The notes under the pieces are model-generated. The model saw nothing but the letters and a program-made list of their open reading frames with translations. It was not told where the DNA came from and did not search any database. This document shows, one piece after another, positions 26,981 through 36,963 of a DNA stretch of 64,000 nt (position 1 is its first letter; every line of letters starts with the position of its first letter). This DNA is from Thermolongibacillus altinsuensis (GTDB taxonomy: Bacteria > Bacillota > Bacilli > Bacillales > Anoxybacillaceae): contig NZ_SLUL01000005.1 of assembly GCF_004341205.1 (NCBI RefSeq), forward strand, positions 155,301-219,300, in the 5' to 3' direction. Both the position numbers and the translations under genes were made by a program.

Positions 26981-27005
26981 CCTTCAACCATTCGCGTGAA
27001 GGAAG
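26981..27005 (+). promoter_or_regulatory. Hairpin sequestering the ribosome-binding site of the 86-aa gene
   Basis: CCTTCA (26981-26986) pairs with TGAAGG (26997-27002), and the right arm is part of the ribosome-binding site GAAGGAAG (26998-27005) of the gene starting at 27013. Six pairs and a 10-base loop make a modest stem. The pairing is visible; a regulatory effect is inference. Confidence 0.35.
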
Positions 27006-27012
27006 TGATAAA

Positions 27013-27273
27013 ATGAGTTTAAAGTTGATTGAACTACAGGTAGCTCTCCCAAAAACACATGATGTCGGCAAATTACAGGAACAGCTTCAATATCAAGGGC
27101 AAATTGCTCAGCAGCAATTAGCACTGGATATTCAAAAGAAAGATGAACGCATGCGACAACAAGTAACAAAAGCGGAACGAAGCGAGAAAGCGAACTGGCA
27201 AAAAGATCGGAACAGAAAAAAGACAGAAGAAAAACATCCATATAAAGGAACATTTATAGATTTTATAGGGTAG
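27013..27273 (+). CDS. Uncharacterised small charged protein between sigD and swrB
   Basis: 86 residues from ATG 27013 (GAAGGAAG 7 bases upstream); the longer reading from TTG 26974 has no such site. The N-terminal part is LKLIELQVALPKTHDVGKLQ, then a Gln-rich and Lys/Arg/Glu-rich helix, and the C-terminus is HPYKGTFIDFIG. No membrane segment or Cys is present. I do not recognise a characterised family. Its place directly after sigD and 9 bases before swrB suggests a motility-linked role. Confidence 0.6.
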   Translation: MSLKLIELQVALPKTHDVGKLQEQLQYQGQIAQQQLALDIQKKDERMRQQVTKAERSEKANWQKDRNRKKTEEKHPYKGTFIDFIG

Positions 27274-27282
27274 AGGGATGAG

Positions 27283-27753
27283 ATGGCAACATTTCTATGG
27301 ATTACGAGCTTCATTTTTCATATTGTTTCCTTTTTTCTAATCATCTTGTTGTTTTTAAAGTGGGCGAAAGTAAAGGAGATTGAAAAACGACAAGCTGAAA
27401 TGATTCGTGAAATGGAAACGATGATGACTAGCTATTTAGTCGAGTTTAAAGAAGAGAATGACCGCTTTGTAAGACAACTCGCTTCAAAACAAAATCATTC
27501 AAGGCAAAATTCAAGACAAAATAAGAAGATCAAACAAGAAGAACCTTTTCTTCCTTTACCAAACATTGAGGCGATTGAAGACCGTCTAGAGATTTCCGTG
27601 CAGGATGAACACCAAGAGGAACCACCGGTACAAGAGTTAGTCGAACAGGCGGTTCGTCTCCAACAACAAGGCAAGAAATTAGATGAAATAGCGAAAATAT
27701 TAAAAAAAGGTAAAACAGAGATTGAGCTTTTGCTTAAATTTCGCCAAAAGTAG
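27283..27753 (+). CDS. swrB: Swarming motility protein SwrB-like (YlxL)
   Basis: A 156-residue protein with one N-terminal transmembrane helix (about 5-27), a coiled region (EIEKRQAEMIREMETMMTSY), a variable linker and a conserved helix-turn-helix-like end (GKKLDEIAKILKKGKTEIEL followed by LLKFRQK). This matches B. subtilis SwrB, which acts on flagellar export-gate activation and swarming. It is the last gene of the fla/che cluster, as in B. subtilis, and no terminator is visible before the rpsB promoter. Confidence 0.8.
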   Translation: MATFLWITSFIFHIVSFFLIILLFLKWAKVKEIEKRQAEMIREMETMMTSYLVEFKEENDRFVRQLASKQNHSRQNSRQNKKIKQEEPFLPLPNIEAIEDRLEISVQDEHQEEPPVQELVEQAVRLQQQGKKLDEIAKILKKGKTEIELLLKFRQK

Positions 27754-27764
27754 TCAAATATAGC

Positions 27765-27793
27765 TTGAATGTGCTTTTTAATTGTGATATAGT
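27765..27793 (+). promoter_or_regulatory. Vegetative promoter of rpsB
   Basis: TTGAAT (27765-27770), a 17-base spacer and TATAGT (27788-27793) give a good sigma-A match. The -35 begins 12 bases after the swrB stop. Transcription should start near 27800, giving a leader of about 105 bases before rpsB. Confidence 0.75.
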
Positions 27794-27801
27794 TCTATTT
27801 G

Positions 27802-27873
27802 GTGTGAATACACACGCTCATTGATTTAAGCAACGGTGCTGCTAGGCAGTCTTGCTTAAAGATGAAGTGAGCG
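27802..27873 (+). ncRNA. Structured 5' leader of rpsB
   Basis: Nested complementary segments are visible: GTGTG (27802-27806)/CACAC (27811-27815); CGCTCA (27815-27820)/TGAGCG (27868-27873); TTTAAGCAA (27825-27833)/TTGCTTAAA (27852-27860); and CTGC (27839-27842)/GCAG (27846-27849). The main stems nest in one cloverless structure that ends 32 bases before the rpsB start. No terminator-like U-run is seen, so control of translation or RNA stability by S2 is a possible role. I cannot match it to a named leader family. Confidence 0.5.
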
Positions 27874-27905
27874 GAGGAATAAAAACCGAATTAGGAGGAT
27901 GAAAG

Positions 27906-28613
27906 ATGTCAGTTATTTCAATGAAGCAATTGCTTGAAGCAGGGGTTCACTTCGGACACCAAACTCGTCGCTGGAACCCAAAAATGAAAAAGTACATTTT
28001 CACTGAGCGCAATGGTATTTATATCATTGACCTTCAAAAAACAGTGAAAAAAGTAGAAGAAGCTTATAATTTTGTTAAAGAATTAGCAGCGAACGGCGGA
28101 AAAATTTTGTTCGTTGGTACAAAAAAACAAGCTCAAGATTCTGTTAAAGAAGAAGCAGAACGTTGCGGAATGTTTTATGTGAACCAACGCTGGTTAGGTG
28201 GAACATTAACAAACTTTGCAACGATTCAAAAACGCATTAAACGTTTAAAAGAAATTCAAAGAATGGCAGAAGACGGAACGTTTGATGTGTTGCCTAAGAA
28301 AGAAGTTGTAAAGTTAAAGAAAGAATTAGAGCGTTTAGAAAAGTTTTTAGGCGGAATTAAAGAAATGAAAGAATTGCCAGATGCGTTGTTCGTGATTGAT
28401 CCTCGCAAAGAACGCATCGCCGTTGCAGAAGCTCGCAAACTAAACATTCCAATCATCGGAATCGTTGATACAAACTGCGATCCAGATGAAATTGATTACG
28501 TTATTCCTGCAAACGATGATGCGATTCGTGCTGTGAAGCTTCTTACATCTAAAATTGCTGATGCGGTTTTAGAAGCAAAACAAGGTGAAGAAGCGGTTGT
28601 AACAGCTGAGTAA
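27906..28613 (+). CDS. rpsB: Small-subunit ribosomal protein S2
   Basis: A 235-residue S2 ([80 protein letters not shown]). It is slightly shorter at the C-terminus than the usual 240-250. S2 joins the 30S subunit late. ATG 27906 follows TTAGGAGGATGAAAG. Own promoter and structured leader lie upstream, an intrinsic terminator downstream. Confidence 0.97.
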   Translation: MSVISMKQLLEAGVHFGHQTRRWNPKMKKYIFTERNGIYIIDLQKTVKKVEEAYNFVKELAANGGKILFVGTKKQAQDSVKEEAERCGMFYVNQRWLGGTLTNFATIQKRIKRLKEIQRMAEDGTFDVLPKKEVVKLKKELERLEKFLGGIKEMKELPDALFVIDPRKERIAVAEARKLNIPIIGIVDTNCDPDEIDYVIPANDDAIRAVKLLTSKIADAVLEAKQGEEAVVTAE

Positions 28614-28620
28614 TGAGCGC

Positions 28621-28659
28621 AAAGGTGATAAGAGGGAAAGCCTTTTATCACCTTTTTTT
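28621..28659 (+). terminator. Intrinsic terminator between rpsB and tsf
   Basis: GGTGATAA (28624-28631) pairs with TTATCACC (28645-28652), extended by AAA/TTT, and is followed by seven Ts (28653-28659). It should reduce readthrough from rpsB to tsf. Confidence 0.85.
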
Positions 28660-28687
28660 AAGACAAACTTCGTTTTATGGGTATACT
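28660..28687 (+). promoter_or_regulatory. Candidate promoter of tsf
   Basis: TATACT at 28682-28687 with AAGACA 16 bases upstream (28660-28665). The -35 is weak but the site sits just after the rpsB terminator, where a separate tsf promoter is expected. Confidence 0.45.
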
Positions 28688-28702
28688 AAATGTAACAAGT
28701 TC

Positions 28703-28735
28703 ACAAACAAAATTTGTAAAACGAATTTTGTTTGT
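28703..28735 (+). repeat. 12-bp inverted repeat in the tsf leader
   Basis: ACAAACAAAATT (28703-28714) and AATTTTGTTTGT (28724-28735) are perfectly complementary around a 9-base loop. It is AT-rich and lacks a U-run, so it is not a terminator. It lies about 40 bases before the tsf start, within the transcript if the candidate promoter is right. Role unknown. Confidence 0.7.
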
Positions 28736-28773
28736 ATACATAATATTGGCGACAACAAAAGGAGGATATTAAA

Positions 28774-29655
28774 ATGGCAATTACTGCTCAAATGGTAAAA
28801 GAACTGCGCGAAAAAACAGGCGCAGGTATGATGGATTGTAAAAAAGCATTAACAGAAACAAACGGTGACATGGAAAAAGCAATTGACTGGCTTCGTGAAA
28901 AAGGAATTGCGAAAGCTGCGAAAAAAGCAGACCGTATCGCTGCAGAAGGAACAACGCTCATCGAAATTGACGGAAATACAGCTGTTATTTTAGAGGTAAA
29001 CTCTGAAACAGACTTCGTAGCGAAAAACGAAGAATTTAAAGCATTAGTAAAAGAGCTTGCTGCTCACTTATTAAAACATAAACCTGCAACTGTAGAAGAA
29101 GCATTACAACAAAAAATGGATAACGGTGCAACTGTAGAGGAACATATTAATGCAGCGATTGCAAAAATTGGTGAAAAAATTACATTGCGCCGTTTTGCGA
29201 TTGTTGAAAAAGGTGAAAACGCTGCATTCGGTGCGTACTTGCACATGGGAGGCCGCATCGGCGTATTAACATTGTTAGAAGGCACTACAAACGAAGAAGT
29301 AGCAAAAGATGTAGCGATGCACATTGCAGCAATCAATCCAAAATACGTTTCTCGCGATCAAGTTTCAGAAGAAGAAATTGCTCGCGAACGCGAAGTATTA
29401 ACGCAACAAGCATTAAATGAAGGAAAACCTGAAAATATTGTTGCGAAAATGGTTGAAGGTCGTCTAGGCAAATTTTTCGAAGAGATTTGCTTATTAGAGC
29501 AAAGCTTTGTTAAAAATCCTGATATGAAAGTACGTCAATTTGTTGAATCAAACGGTGCTACAGTGAAAAGCTTTGTTCGTTACGAAGTTGGCGAAGGAAT
29601 CGAAAAACGCCAAGACAACTTTGCTGAAGAAGTTATGAACCAAGTTCGTAAGTAA
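28774..29655 (+). CDS. tsf: Translation elongation factor Ts
   Basis: A 293-residue EF-Ts, the guanine nucleotide exchange factor for EF-Tu. The N-terminal UBA-like domain ([40 protein letters not shown]) and the core with [20 protein letters not shown] are complete. ATG 28774 follows AAAGGAGGATATTAAA. It is flanked by a leader inverted repeat and a 40-base palindromic terminator. Confidence 0.98.
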   Translation: MAITAQMVKELREKTGAGMMDCKKALTETNGDMEKAIDWLREKGIAKAAKKADRIAAEGTTLIEIDGNTAVILEVNSETDFVAKNEEFKALVKELAAHLLKHKPATVEEALQQKMDNGATVEEHINAAIAKIGEKITLRRFAIVEKGENAAFGAYLHMGGRIGVLTLLEGTTNEEVAKDVAMHIAAINPKYVSRDQVSEEEIAREREVLTQQALNEGKPENIVAKMVEGRLGKFFEEICLLEQSFVKNPDMKVRQFVESNGATVKSFVRYEVGEGIEKRQDNFAEEVMNQVRK

Positions 29656-29677
29656 TGATTGATTTCGGTTTGATGAG

Positions 29678-30460
<783 letters not shown>

Positions 30461-30461
30461 T

Positions 30462-31019
30462 ATGCCAAAACAAGTGTTAGCGACTGCAAAAGAAAAAATG
30501 GATAAAGCGGTTCAAGCATTTACGCGTGAACTTGCAACGATTCGTGCAGGTCGTGCGAATCCTGCATTGTTAGAAAAGCTTACGGTCGATTATTATGGAA
30601 TGCCAACGCCAATTATCCAGCTAGCGAGCATTCAAGTTCCAGAAGCGCGTTTGCTTGTTATTCAACCTTACGACAAATCCATCATAAAAGAAATTGAAAA
30701 AGCTATTTTGTCTTCCGATCTAGGGTTAACGCCTTCTAACGACGGTTCTGTCATTCGCATTACCATTCCACCATTAACGGAAGAACGCCGTCGTGAACTT
30801 GTCAAACTTGTAAAAAAATATGCAGAAGAAGCGAAGGTAGCTGTTCGTAATATTCGTCGCGATGCGAACGATGAATTGAAAAAGATGGAGAAAAACGGCG
30901 AAATTACAGAGGATGAATTACGTGGATATACGGATGATATCCAAAAACTTACTGACGATCATATCGCAAAAATCGACGCGATTACGAAAGATAAAGAAAA
31001 AGAAGTAATGGAAGTATAA
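30462..31019 (+). CDS. frr: Ribosome recycling factor
   Basis: The 185-residue RRF, which with EF-G splits post-termination ribosomes. Motifs: [40 protein letters not shown] and [20 protein letters not shown]. Length is exact for the family. ATG follows AAGGGGGAAATAGT. The intrinsic terminator at 31028-31059 closes this unit. Confidence 0.98.
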   Translation: MPKQVLATAKEKMDKAVQAFTRELATIRAGRANPALLEKLTVDYYGMPTPIIQLASIQVPEARLLVIQPYDKSIIKEIEKAILSSDLGLTPSNDGSVIRITIPPLTEERRRELVKLVKKYAEEAKVAVRNIRRDANDELKKMEKNGEITEDELRGYTDDIQKLTDDHIAKIDAITKDKEKEVMEV

Positions 31020-31027
31020 TCATGATG

Positions 31028-31059
31028 AAAAACCCCTCTATTTTCATAGGGGGTTTTTT
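31028..31059 (+). terminator. Intrinsic terminator after frr
   Basis: AACCCC (31031-31036) pairs with GGGGTT (50-55 of the same block, 31050-31055), with additional inner pairs, followed by a run of six Ts ending at 31059. Confidence 0.85.
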
Positions 31060-31082
31060 GCTATAATTACGAAATAGGACGA

Positions 31083-31112
31083 TTGACGAGCGACCTACTT
31101 TTTCATTAAACT
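31083..31112 (+). promoter_or_regulatory. Candidate promoter of uppS
   Basis: TTGACG (31083-31088), 18-base spacer, TAAACT (31107-31112). The -35 is strong (5 of 6), the -10 moderate (4 of 6). It lies between the frr terminator and uppS. Confidence 0.5.
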
Positions 31113-31158
31113 AGCCTCATCACATAAAATGGATAGTTAAAAGCGGAGGACTAGCTAC

Positions 31159-31923
31159 ATGTTAAATAAAATGAAAATGTGGAAGAATAAAGCACAGGTA
31201 CATAGGAAAGAAGATCTTTTACAAGGACCGATGCCTGCACATGTCGCCATCATTATGGATGGAAACGGACGATGGGCAAAAAAACGAGCGTTGCCTCGCA
31301 TGGCTGGGCATTATGAAGGGATGCAAGTTGTACGAAAAATTACTCGTTTTGCTAACGAACTTGGGATTAAAGTGTTAACCCTTTATGCTTTTTCAACAGA
31401 AAACTGGAAGAGACCAAAAGCGGAAGTAGATTATTTGATGAAACTGCCTGAAGAATTTTTAGGAACGTTTTTGCCTGAGCTTGTGCAAGAAAATGTACAA
31501 GTTCGCGTAATGGGAAACAAAGAGCAATTACCAGCTCATACATTGCGAGCGGTTGAAAAAGCGATCGAAGAAACGAAAAACAATACGGGGCTCATTTTAA
31601 ACTTTGCTTTGAACTACGGCAGCCGCGCTGAAATTACAAATGCTGTGCGAAATATCATTCAAGATATTCAATCAGGAAAAGTGGATATCAATGAAATCAA
31701 CGAACAATTTTTTGCTTCCTATTTGATGACGAATGACTTGCCTGATCCTGATTTACTCATTCGCACAAGCGGTGAAATTCGATTAAGTAATTTTATGCTC
31801 TGGCAGCTTGCGTATACAGAATTTTGGTTTACAGATGTGCTTTGGCCAGATTTTACAGAACAACATTTTTTACAGGCGATCTATGAATTTCAACAAAGAG
31901 GTCGTCGATTTGGAGGAGTTTAA
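31159..31923 (+). CDS. uppS: Undecaprenyl diphosphate synthase (cis-prenyltransferase)
   Basis: A 254-residue UppS making the C55 carrier lipid for cell-wall synthesis. Catalytic motif IIMDGNGRWAKKR (Asp near residue 34), then GMQVVRKITRFANELGIKVL, LYAFSTENWKRP, LIRTSGEIRLSNFMLWQLAY and the C-terminal EFWFTDVLWPDFTE. Length is normal. ATG 31159 follows GCGGAGGAC; ATG 31171 is an alternative. cdsA follows after 6 bases. Confidence 0.97.
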   Translation: MLNKMKMWKNKAQVHRKEDLLQGPMPAHVAIIMDGNGRWAKKRALPRMAGHYEGMQVVRKITRFANELGIKVLTLYAFSTENWKRPKAEVDYLMKLPEEFLGTFLPELVQENVQVRVMGNKEQLPAHTLRAVEKAIEETKNNTGLILNFALNYGSRAEITNAVRNIIQDIQSGKVDINEINEQFFASYLMTNDLPDPDLLIRTSGEIRLSNFMLWQLAYTEFWFTDVLWPDFTEQHFLQAIYEFQQRGRRFGGV

Positions 31924-31929
31924 TTCAAG

Positions 31930-32709
31930 ATGAAACAGCGAGTGATTACAGGCGTATTAGCAGCAGCTCTCTTTTTACCGATTGTCATCATCGGTGGATT
32001 GCCATTTTTGGTGCTTGCTTATTTATTGGCGACGATTGGTTTATTCGAGTTGATCAGAATGAAAAAAATCAATATTTTTTCTTTCCCGAGCATCGTTAGT
32101 TTTCTTCTGCTGTGGATCTTTTTATATCCAGGCAAGCATATACCTTTCATAAGCATGACAAAAATGGAAATTGGCTTACTTGGATTGTTTTTATTGCTCA
32201 TGTACACCGTCATTTCAAAAAACCGCTTTACGTTTGATGATGTTGGCTTTATGGTCATTTCTGTCCTGTATGTTGGAGTCGGTTTTTATTTCTTCATCCA
32301 AACACGCCATGCAGGACTGGAATATATTTTTTATGCGTTATTTTTAATTTGGGCGACAGATACAGGCGCATATTTTGTTGGCCGTGCGTTTGGAAAACGA
32401 AAACTTTGGCCAGAAATTAGCCCGAACAAAACGGTCGAAGGAGCCATTGGCGGCATTGTTTGCGCGCTTGTCGTCGTGCTCATCTATCAATGGCTTTCCC
32501 CTTTTGCGGAATCAATCGTTTTGCTTTCCGCAGGGACGATTGCCTTATCGGCTTTTGGACAAATGGGAGATTTAGTTGAATCCGCGTTTAAACGACATTA
32601 TGGCGTCAAAGATTCAGGCGCGATTTTGCCTGGTCATGGCGGCATTTTAGATCGTTTTGATAGTTTATTATTTATTTTGCCGCTGCTGCATCTTTTTCAG
32701 CTTATTTAA
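31930..32709 (+). CDS. cdsA: Phosphatidate cytidylyltransferase (CDP-diglyceride synthase)
   Basis: A 259-residue polytopic enzyme forming CDP-diacylglycerol from CTP and phosphatidate. There are about seven hydrophobic segments. The signature appears in full: WATDTGAYFVGRAFGKRKLW, SPNKTVEGAIGGI and GDLVESAFKRHYGVKDSGAI followed by LPGHGGILDRFDS. Located between uppS and dxr, the standard order. Confidence 0.97.
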   Translation: MKQRVITGVLAAALFLPIVIIGGLPFLVLAYLLATIGLFELIRMKKINIFSFPSIVSFLLLWIFLYPGKHIPFISMTKMEIGLLGLFLLLMYTVISKNRFTFDDVGFMVISVLYVGVGFYFFIQTRHAGLEYIFYALFLIWATDTGAYFVGRAFGKRKLWPEISPNKTVEGAIGGIVCALVVVLIYQWLSPFAESIVLLSAGTIALSAFGQMGDLVESAFKRHYGVKDSGAILPGHGGILDRFDSLLFILPLLHLFQLI

Positions 32710-32724
32710 AGAGGAGTGAATTCA

Positions 32725-33873
32725 TTGAAATTCATTAGCTTGTTAGGAGCGACAGGCTCGATTGGAATGCAAACGTTGGATGTTATTCGTTCGCATCCAG
32801 ATGAATTTCGCCTTGTTGCCATGTCAGTAGGGCGAAATATTGATCGCGCTCGCGAGATTATTGAGGAATTTTCTCCGCGCATTGTTTCTGTTGCAGATGA
32901 GGAAAATTTCAAAAAGCTGAAAAGTGAATATAAAGGGAAAGTAGACGTATGTTTCGGGGAAGACGGATTGATTGAAGTGGCAACTTATGATCAAGCGCAC
33001 ATGGTCGTGAGTGCCGTTGTGGGAAGCGTTGGTTTAGTACCAACCTTAAAAGCAATTGAAGCAAAAAAAACGATTGCGTTAGCCAATAAAGAAACGTTAG
33101 TGACTGCTGGTCACCTTGTGATGAGAGAAGCGAAAAAACATGGTGTCGACATCTTGCCGGTTGACAGTGAGCATTCTGCTATTTTTCAATGTTTACAAGG
33201 AGAAAAGAAAAAAAACATTGAAAAAATTATTTTAACAGCTTCAGGTGGAAGTTTTCGCGATCGAACGAGAGAACAACTAAAAAACGTAACAGTAGCCGAG
33301 GCGTTACGCCATCCGAATTGGTCCATGGGAGCCAAAATTACAATCGATTCGGCAACCATGATGAATAAAGGATTGGAAATAATTGAAGCACATTGGCTTT
33401 TCCAATTACCTTATGAACAAATCGATGTTCTGTTACATAGAGAAAGTATTATTCATTCGCTTGTTCAATTTCATGATGGCAGCGTGATTGCCCAACTCGG
33501 CACCCCAGATATGCGTGTTCCGATTCAATATGCATTGACGTACCCAGATCGTTTGCCATTGCCAACAACCAAACGTTTGAATTTGGCAGAGGTTGCTACA
33601 CTTCATTTTCAAACGGTGGACTTTGATCGCTATCGTTGTTTAAAATTTGCATATGAGGCAGGAAAAATTGGTGGAACGATGCCGACGGTTTTAAATGCTG
33701 CCAATGAAGAGGCGGTTGCAGCGTTTTTATCAGAAAAAATTTCTTTTCTGGCGATTGAAGAACTCATTGAACGAGCGATGGAGCGTCATGTTCCAATCAT
33801 GGAACCAGACCTTCTCGCCATACGTGAAACGGATCAGGAAACGCGTGATTACGTGAAATCACTACTAACATAA
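32725..33873 (+). CDS. dxr: 1-deoxy-D-xylulose 5-phosphate reductoisomerase
   Basis: About 382 residues from TTG 32725 ([20 protein letters not shown]), preceded by GAGGAG 8 bases upstream; GTG 32716 overlaps that site. It catalyses the committed step of the MEP isoprenoid pathway, reducing DXP to MEP with NADPH. NADPH-binding LGATGSIG, catalytic [25 protein letters not shown] and [20 protein letters not shown] are all present. The pathway supplies isoprenoids for the neighbouring uppS product. Confidence 0.97.
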   Translation: MKFISLLGATGSIGMQTLDVIRSHPDEFRLVAMSVGRNIDRAREIIEEFSPRIVSVADEENFKKLKSEYKGKVDVCFGEDGLIEVATYDQAHMVVSAVVGSVGLVPTLKAIEAKKTIALANKETLVTAGHLVMREAKKHGVDILPVDSEHSAIFQCLQGEKKKNIEKIILTASGGSFRDRTREQLKNVTVAEALRHPNWSMGAKITIDSATMMNKGLEIIEAHWLFQLPYEQIDVLLHRESIIHSLVQFHDGSVIAQLGTPDMRVPIQYALTYPDRLPLPTTKRLNLAEVATLHFQTVDFDRYRCLKFAYEAGKIGGTMPTVLNAANEEAVAAFLSEKISFLAIEELIERAMERHVPIMEPDLLAIRETDQETRDYVKSLLT

Positions 33874-33888
33874 AAGGTGGTTGGAAAA

Positions 33889-35145
33889 TTGAATACGGTT
33901 ATTGCTTTTGTTATTATTTTTGGCGCCCTTGTTTTCTTTCATGAACTTGGACATTTAATCTTCGCAAAACGAGCCGGAATTTTATGCCGAGAGTTTGCGA
34001 TTGGTTTCGGTCCGAAAGTATTTTCATTTAAAAAAGGCGAAACGGTTTACACGATTCGTCTTTTACCGCTCGGCGGATTTGTGCGGATGGCGGGCGAAGA
34101 CCCCGAAATGATTGATGTCAAACCGGGTCAGCTTGTCGGGTTGTTGTTTGACAAAAATGGAAAAGTGAATAAAATTATTGTCAATCATAAAGACGAATAT
34201 CCTGAAGCGAAAGTAATTGAAGTAGAACGAGCAGACTTAGAGCATGAACTTTACATTGAGGGCTATGAAAGAGATCATGAACAATTGGAACGGTTTGAAT
34301 TAAGTGAACCAGCTTATTTCGTCATGAATCGCGAAGAAATTCAAATTGCTCCGTATCATCGCCAATTTGCTTCAAAAACACTAGGGCAACGTACAATGGC
34401 CATTTTTGCAGGACCGTTAATGAACTTTATTTTGGCTTTTATCATTTTTGTGGCGATTGGGATGTTACAAGGCTATCCTGTTAATAAGCCGATCATTGGT
34501 GAATTGACGAATAATGGTTCGGCTATGAAAGCAGGATTACAACAACATGATGTGGTCCTTTCCATTAACGGTCAATCGGTATCTACATGGACGGATGTAG
34601 TGGAGATTATTCGCAATAACCCAGAAAAAGAATTGTTATTTAAAGTGAAACGAAATAATGAAATTCTCGATATTGCGGTAACACCAGAAGCCAAAGAAGT
34701 CCAAGGCGAAACGATTGGCTTGATCGGCGTCTATGGCCCGATGGAAAAATCGTTTTTTGGAGCATTTAAGCAAGGAGCGATCGAAACGTACTATTGGACG
34801 AAGGAAATTATTGTTGGGTTAGGGCATTTATTGACAGGACAATTTTCGTTTGATATGTTATCCGGACCTGTTGGCATTGCCGTATCTACACATAAAGTAG
34901 CTCAATCAGGAGTGTATTATTTAATGAAATGGGGCGCGATTTTAAGCATTAACCTAGGCATTATCAATTTGCTGCCAATTCCAGCTCTTGATGGAGGGCG
35001 GCTTACCTTTTTTGCCATTGAAGCATTGCGCGGAAAGCCAATTGATCGTCAAAAAGAAGGACTTGTTCATTTTATCGGCTTTGCGTTGTTAATGCTTTTA
35101 ATGCTTGTTGTTACTTGGAATGATATTCAAAAGTTTTTCTTATAA
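33889..35145 (+). CDS. rasP: Site-2 intramembrane metalloprotease RasP (RseP)
   Basis: About 418 residues from TTG 33889, with AAAGGTGG 8 bases upstream; GTG 33877 overlaps that site. The active-site helix has HELGH (VFFHELGHLIFAKRAG), and a second conserved helix includes NLGIINLLPIPALDGGRL with the metal-ligand Asp. A PDZ domain spans about residues 200-285 (SAMKAGLQQHDVVLSINGQS). In B. subtilis it cleaves anti-sigma RsiW and signal-peptide remnants. The length and layout are standard. Confidence 0.96.
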   Translation: MNTVIAFVIIFGALVFFHELGHLIFAKRAGILCREFAIGFGPKVFSFKKGETVYTIRLLPLGGFVRMAGEDPEMIDVKPGQLVGLLFDKNGKVNKIIVNHKDEYPEAKVIEVERADLEHELYIEGYERDHEQLERFELSEPAYFVMNREEIQIAPYHRQFASKTLGQRTMAIFAGPLMNFILAFIIFVAIGMLQGYPVNKPIIGELTNNGSAMKAGLQQHDVVLSINGQSVSTWTDVVEIIRNNPEKELLFKVKRNNEILDIAVTPEAKEVQGETIGLIGVYGPMEKSFFGAFKQGAIETYYWTKEIIVGLGHLLTGQFSFDMLSGPVGIAVSTHKVAQSGVYYLMKWGAILSINLGIINLLPIPALDGGRLTFFAIEALRGKPIDRQKEGLVHFIGFALLMLLMLVVTWNDIQKFFL

Positions 35146-35174
35146 AAATTTCAAAGAAGTAAGAGGTGCAAGAG

Positions 35175-36875
35175 ATGAAACAGAGCATGTCGTTTATTCC
35201 AACGTTGCGTGAAGTGCCAGCTGATGCTGAAATTAAAAGCCATCAGTTGTTGCTTCGAGCGGGATTTATTCGTCAAAACGCAAGCGGGGTATATAGCTTT
35301 TTACCGCTTGGGAAGCGTGTTTTGCAAAAAATTGAAGCGATTATTCGCGAAGAGATGGAGCGGGCGGGAGCCGTTGAATTGCTCATGCCAGCCTTGCAAC
35401 AAGCAGAGCTATGGCAAGAATCTGGACGCTGGTATTCTTACGGTCCAGAATTAATGAGACTGAAAGATCGCCATGATCGCGATTTTGCTCTTGGAGCAAC
35501 ACATGAGGAAGTCATTACGGCGCTTGTTCGTGATGAAATTAAATCGTATAAACGTCTTCCGCTCATTCTTTATCAAATTCAAACGAAGTTCCGCGATGAA
35601 AAACGTCCTCGTTTTGGATTGTTACGCGGTCGTGAATTTGTGATGAAAGATGCCTATTCTTTCCATACATCACAAGAAAGCTTAGATGAAGTGTACAATA
35701 AAATGTATGAAGCTTATGCAAACGTGTTTCGACGTTGCGGCTTAAACTTCCGAGCTGTTATTGCTGACTCTGGAGCGATGGGCGGAAAAGATACACATGA
35801 ATTTATGGTTCTTTCCGATGTTGGCGAAGATACAATCGCCTATTCAGATGCTTCGGACTATGCGGCAAACATTGAAATGGCTCCTGTAATTGTAACGTAT
35901 GAGCGCAGCGATGAACCGTATGAGCCATTAGTGAAAGTTCACACGCCAGAGCAAAAATCAATCGAAGAAGTAAGCAGCTTTTTAAATGTGCCGAAAGAAA
36001 AATGCATTAAGTCGTTACTCTTTAAAGTGGACGGACGTTTTGTTCTCGTTTTAGTGCGCGGCGATCATGAAGTAAACGAAGTAAAAGTGAAAAACTTATT
36101 GGAAGCAACGATCGTTGAACTGGCAACACCAGAGGAAACAAAAAAGCTTATGAAGTGTGAAGTCGGTTCACTAGGACCGATTGGTGTTCCAGAAGAAGTG
36201 ACGGTCATTGCTGACCATGCCGTCAAAGCGATTGCGAACGGCGTATGCGGCGCAAACGAAGAACACTATCATTATACAGGTGTGAATGCCGATCGTGATT
36301 TTTCTGTTCAGCAATACGCTGATTTGCGTTTTATTCAAGAAGGAGACCCTTCTCCAGATGGAAAGGGAACGATTCGTTTTGCGAGAGGAATTGAAGTAGG
36401 TCACGTATTTAAATTGGGGACTCGCTATAGCGAAACAATGAATGCGATGTACTTAGACGAAAATGGACGAATGCAGCCAATGATTATGGGATGTTACGGA
36501 ATCGGCGTTTCACGCACATTAGCGGCCATTGCTGAACAATATAACGATGAACACGGACTTGTTTGGCCTGTTGCGGTGGCTCCTTTCCATATTCATCTTA
36601 TTTCGGTTAATCCGAAGATTGATGATCAACGTCAGTTAGCCGATGATTTATATGAAAAACTGCAAAAAGAAGGATTTGAAGTATTGTACGATGATCGTGC
36701 GGAACGTCCAGGGGTCAAATTCGCCGATAGCGATTTAATCGGCCTTCCAGTTCGCGTTACGGTAGGAAAGCGTGCAAGTGAAGGAATTGTTGAAATCAAA
36801 ATTCGCCGAACAGGTGAAACGGAAGAAGTCCATGTTTCACAATTGACTGAAACGTTACGTCGGTATTTATCATAG
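35175..36875 (+). CDS. proS: Prolyl-tRNA synthetase
   Basis: 566 residues from ATG 35175 with AAGAGGTGC upstream. A bacterial-type class II synthetase: motif 1-2 region ([40 protein letters not shown]), an inserted YbaK-like editing domain (about 225-390, with [20 protein letters not shown]), motif 3 ([20 protein letters not shown]) and an anticodon-binding domain ([20 protein letters not shown]). No T-box leader is present; only 29 bases separate it from rasP. Confidence 0.97.
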   Translation: MKQSMSFIPTLREVPADAEIKSHQLLLRAGFIRQNASGVYSFLPLGKRVLQKIEAIIREEMERAGAVELLMPALQQAELWQESGRWYSYGPELMRLKDRHDRDFALGATHEEVITALVRDEIKSYKRLPLILYQIQTKFRDEKRPRFGLLRGREFVMKDAYSFHTSQESLDEVYNKMYEAYANVFRRCGLNFRAVIADSGAMGGKDTHEFMVLSDVGEDTIAYSDASDYAANIEMAPVIVTYERSDEPYEPLVKVHTPEQKSIEEVSSFLNVPKEKCIKSLLFKVDGRFVLVLVRGDHEVNEVKVKNLLEATIVELATPEETKKLMKCEVGSLGPIGVPEEVTVIADHAVKAIANGVCGANEEHYHYTGVNADRDFSVQQYADLRFIQEGDPSPDGKGTIRFARGIEVGHVFKLGTRYSETMNAMYLDENGRMQPMIMGCYGIGVSRTLAAIAEQYNDEHGLVWPVAVAPFHIHLISVNPKIDDQRQLADDLYEKLQKEGFEVLYDDRAERPGVKFADSDLIGLPVRVTVGKRASEGIVEIKIRRTGETEEVHVSQLTETLRRYLS

Positions 36876-36883
36876 TTGCACAT

Positions 36884-36933
36884 AAGGGGCCATATCCCTT
36901 AAGTAGCTTTCACTACTTTTGGGACAGCCCCTT
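36884..36933. repeat. REP/MITE-like imperfect palindrome between proS and polC
   Basis: AAGGGGC (36884-36890) and GCCCCTT (36927-36933) are complementary outer arms. Inside, CCC/GGG (36896-36898, 36921-36923) and AAGTAG/CTACTT (36901-36906, 36913-36918) continue the pairing with small mismatched loops. The right arm reads, in reverse complement, AAGGGGCTGTCCCAAAAGT, a sequence type I associate with terminal repeats of Bacillaceae mobile elements (from memory). No transposase is nearby. There is no U-run, so terminator function is doubtful. Confidence 0.5.
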
Positions 36934-36963
36934 CTACTGTTATAAAGGAAGCGAGGGAAAAGC

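Noticed and set aside
28613..28798. 61-codon + strand frame between rpsB and tsf
   Set aside because: It runs through the terminator, promoter and inverted repeat and lacks a ribosome-binding site.
36938..36946. TG-extended TATAAA just before polC
   Set aside because: No -35, and the implied start would leave about 10 bases before the ATG, overlapping the ribosome-binding site.
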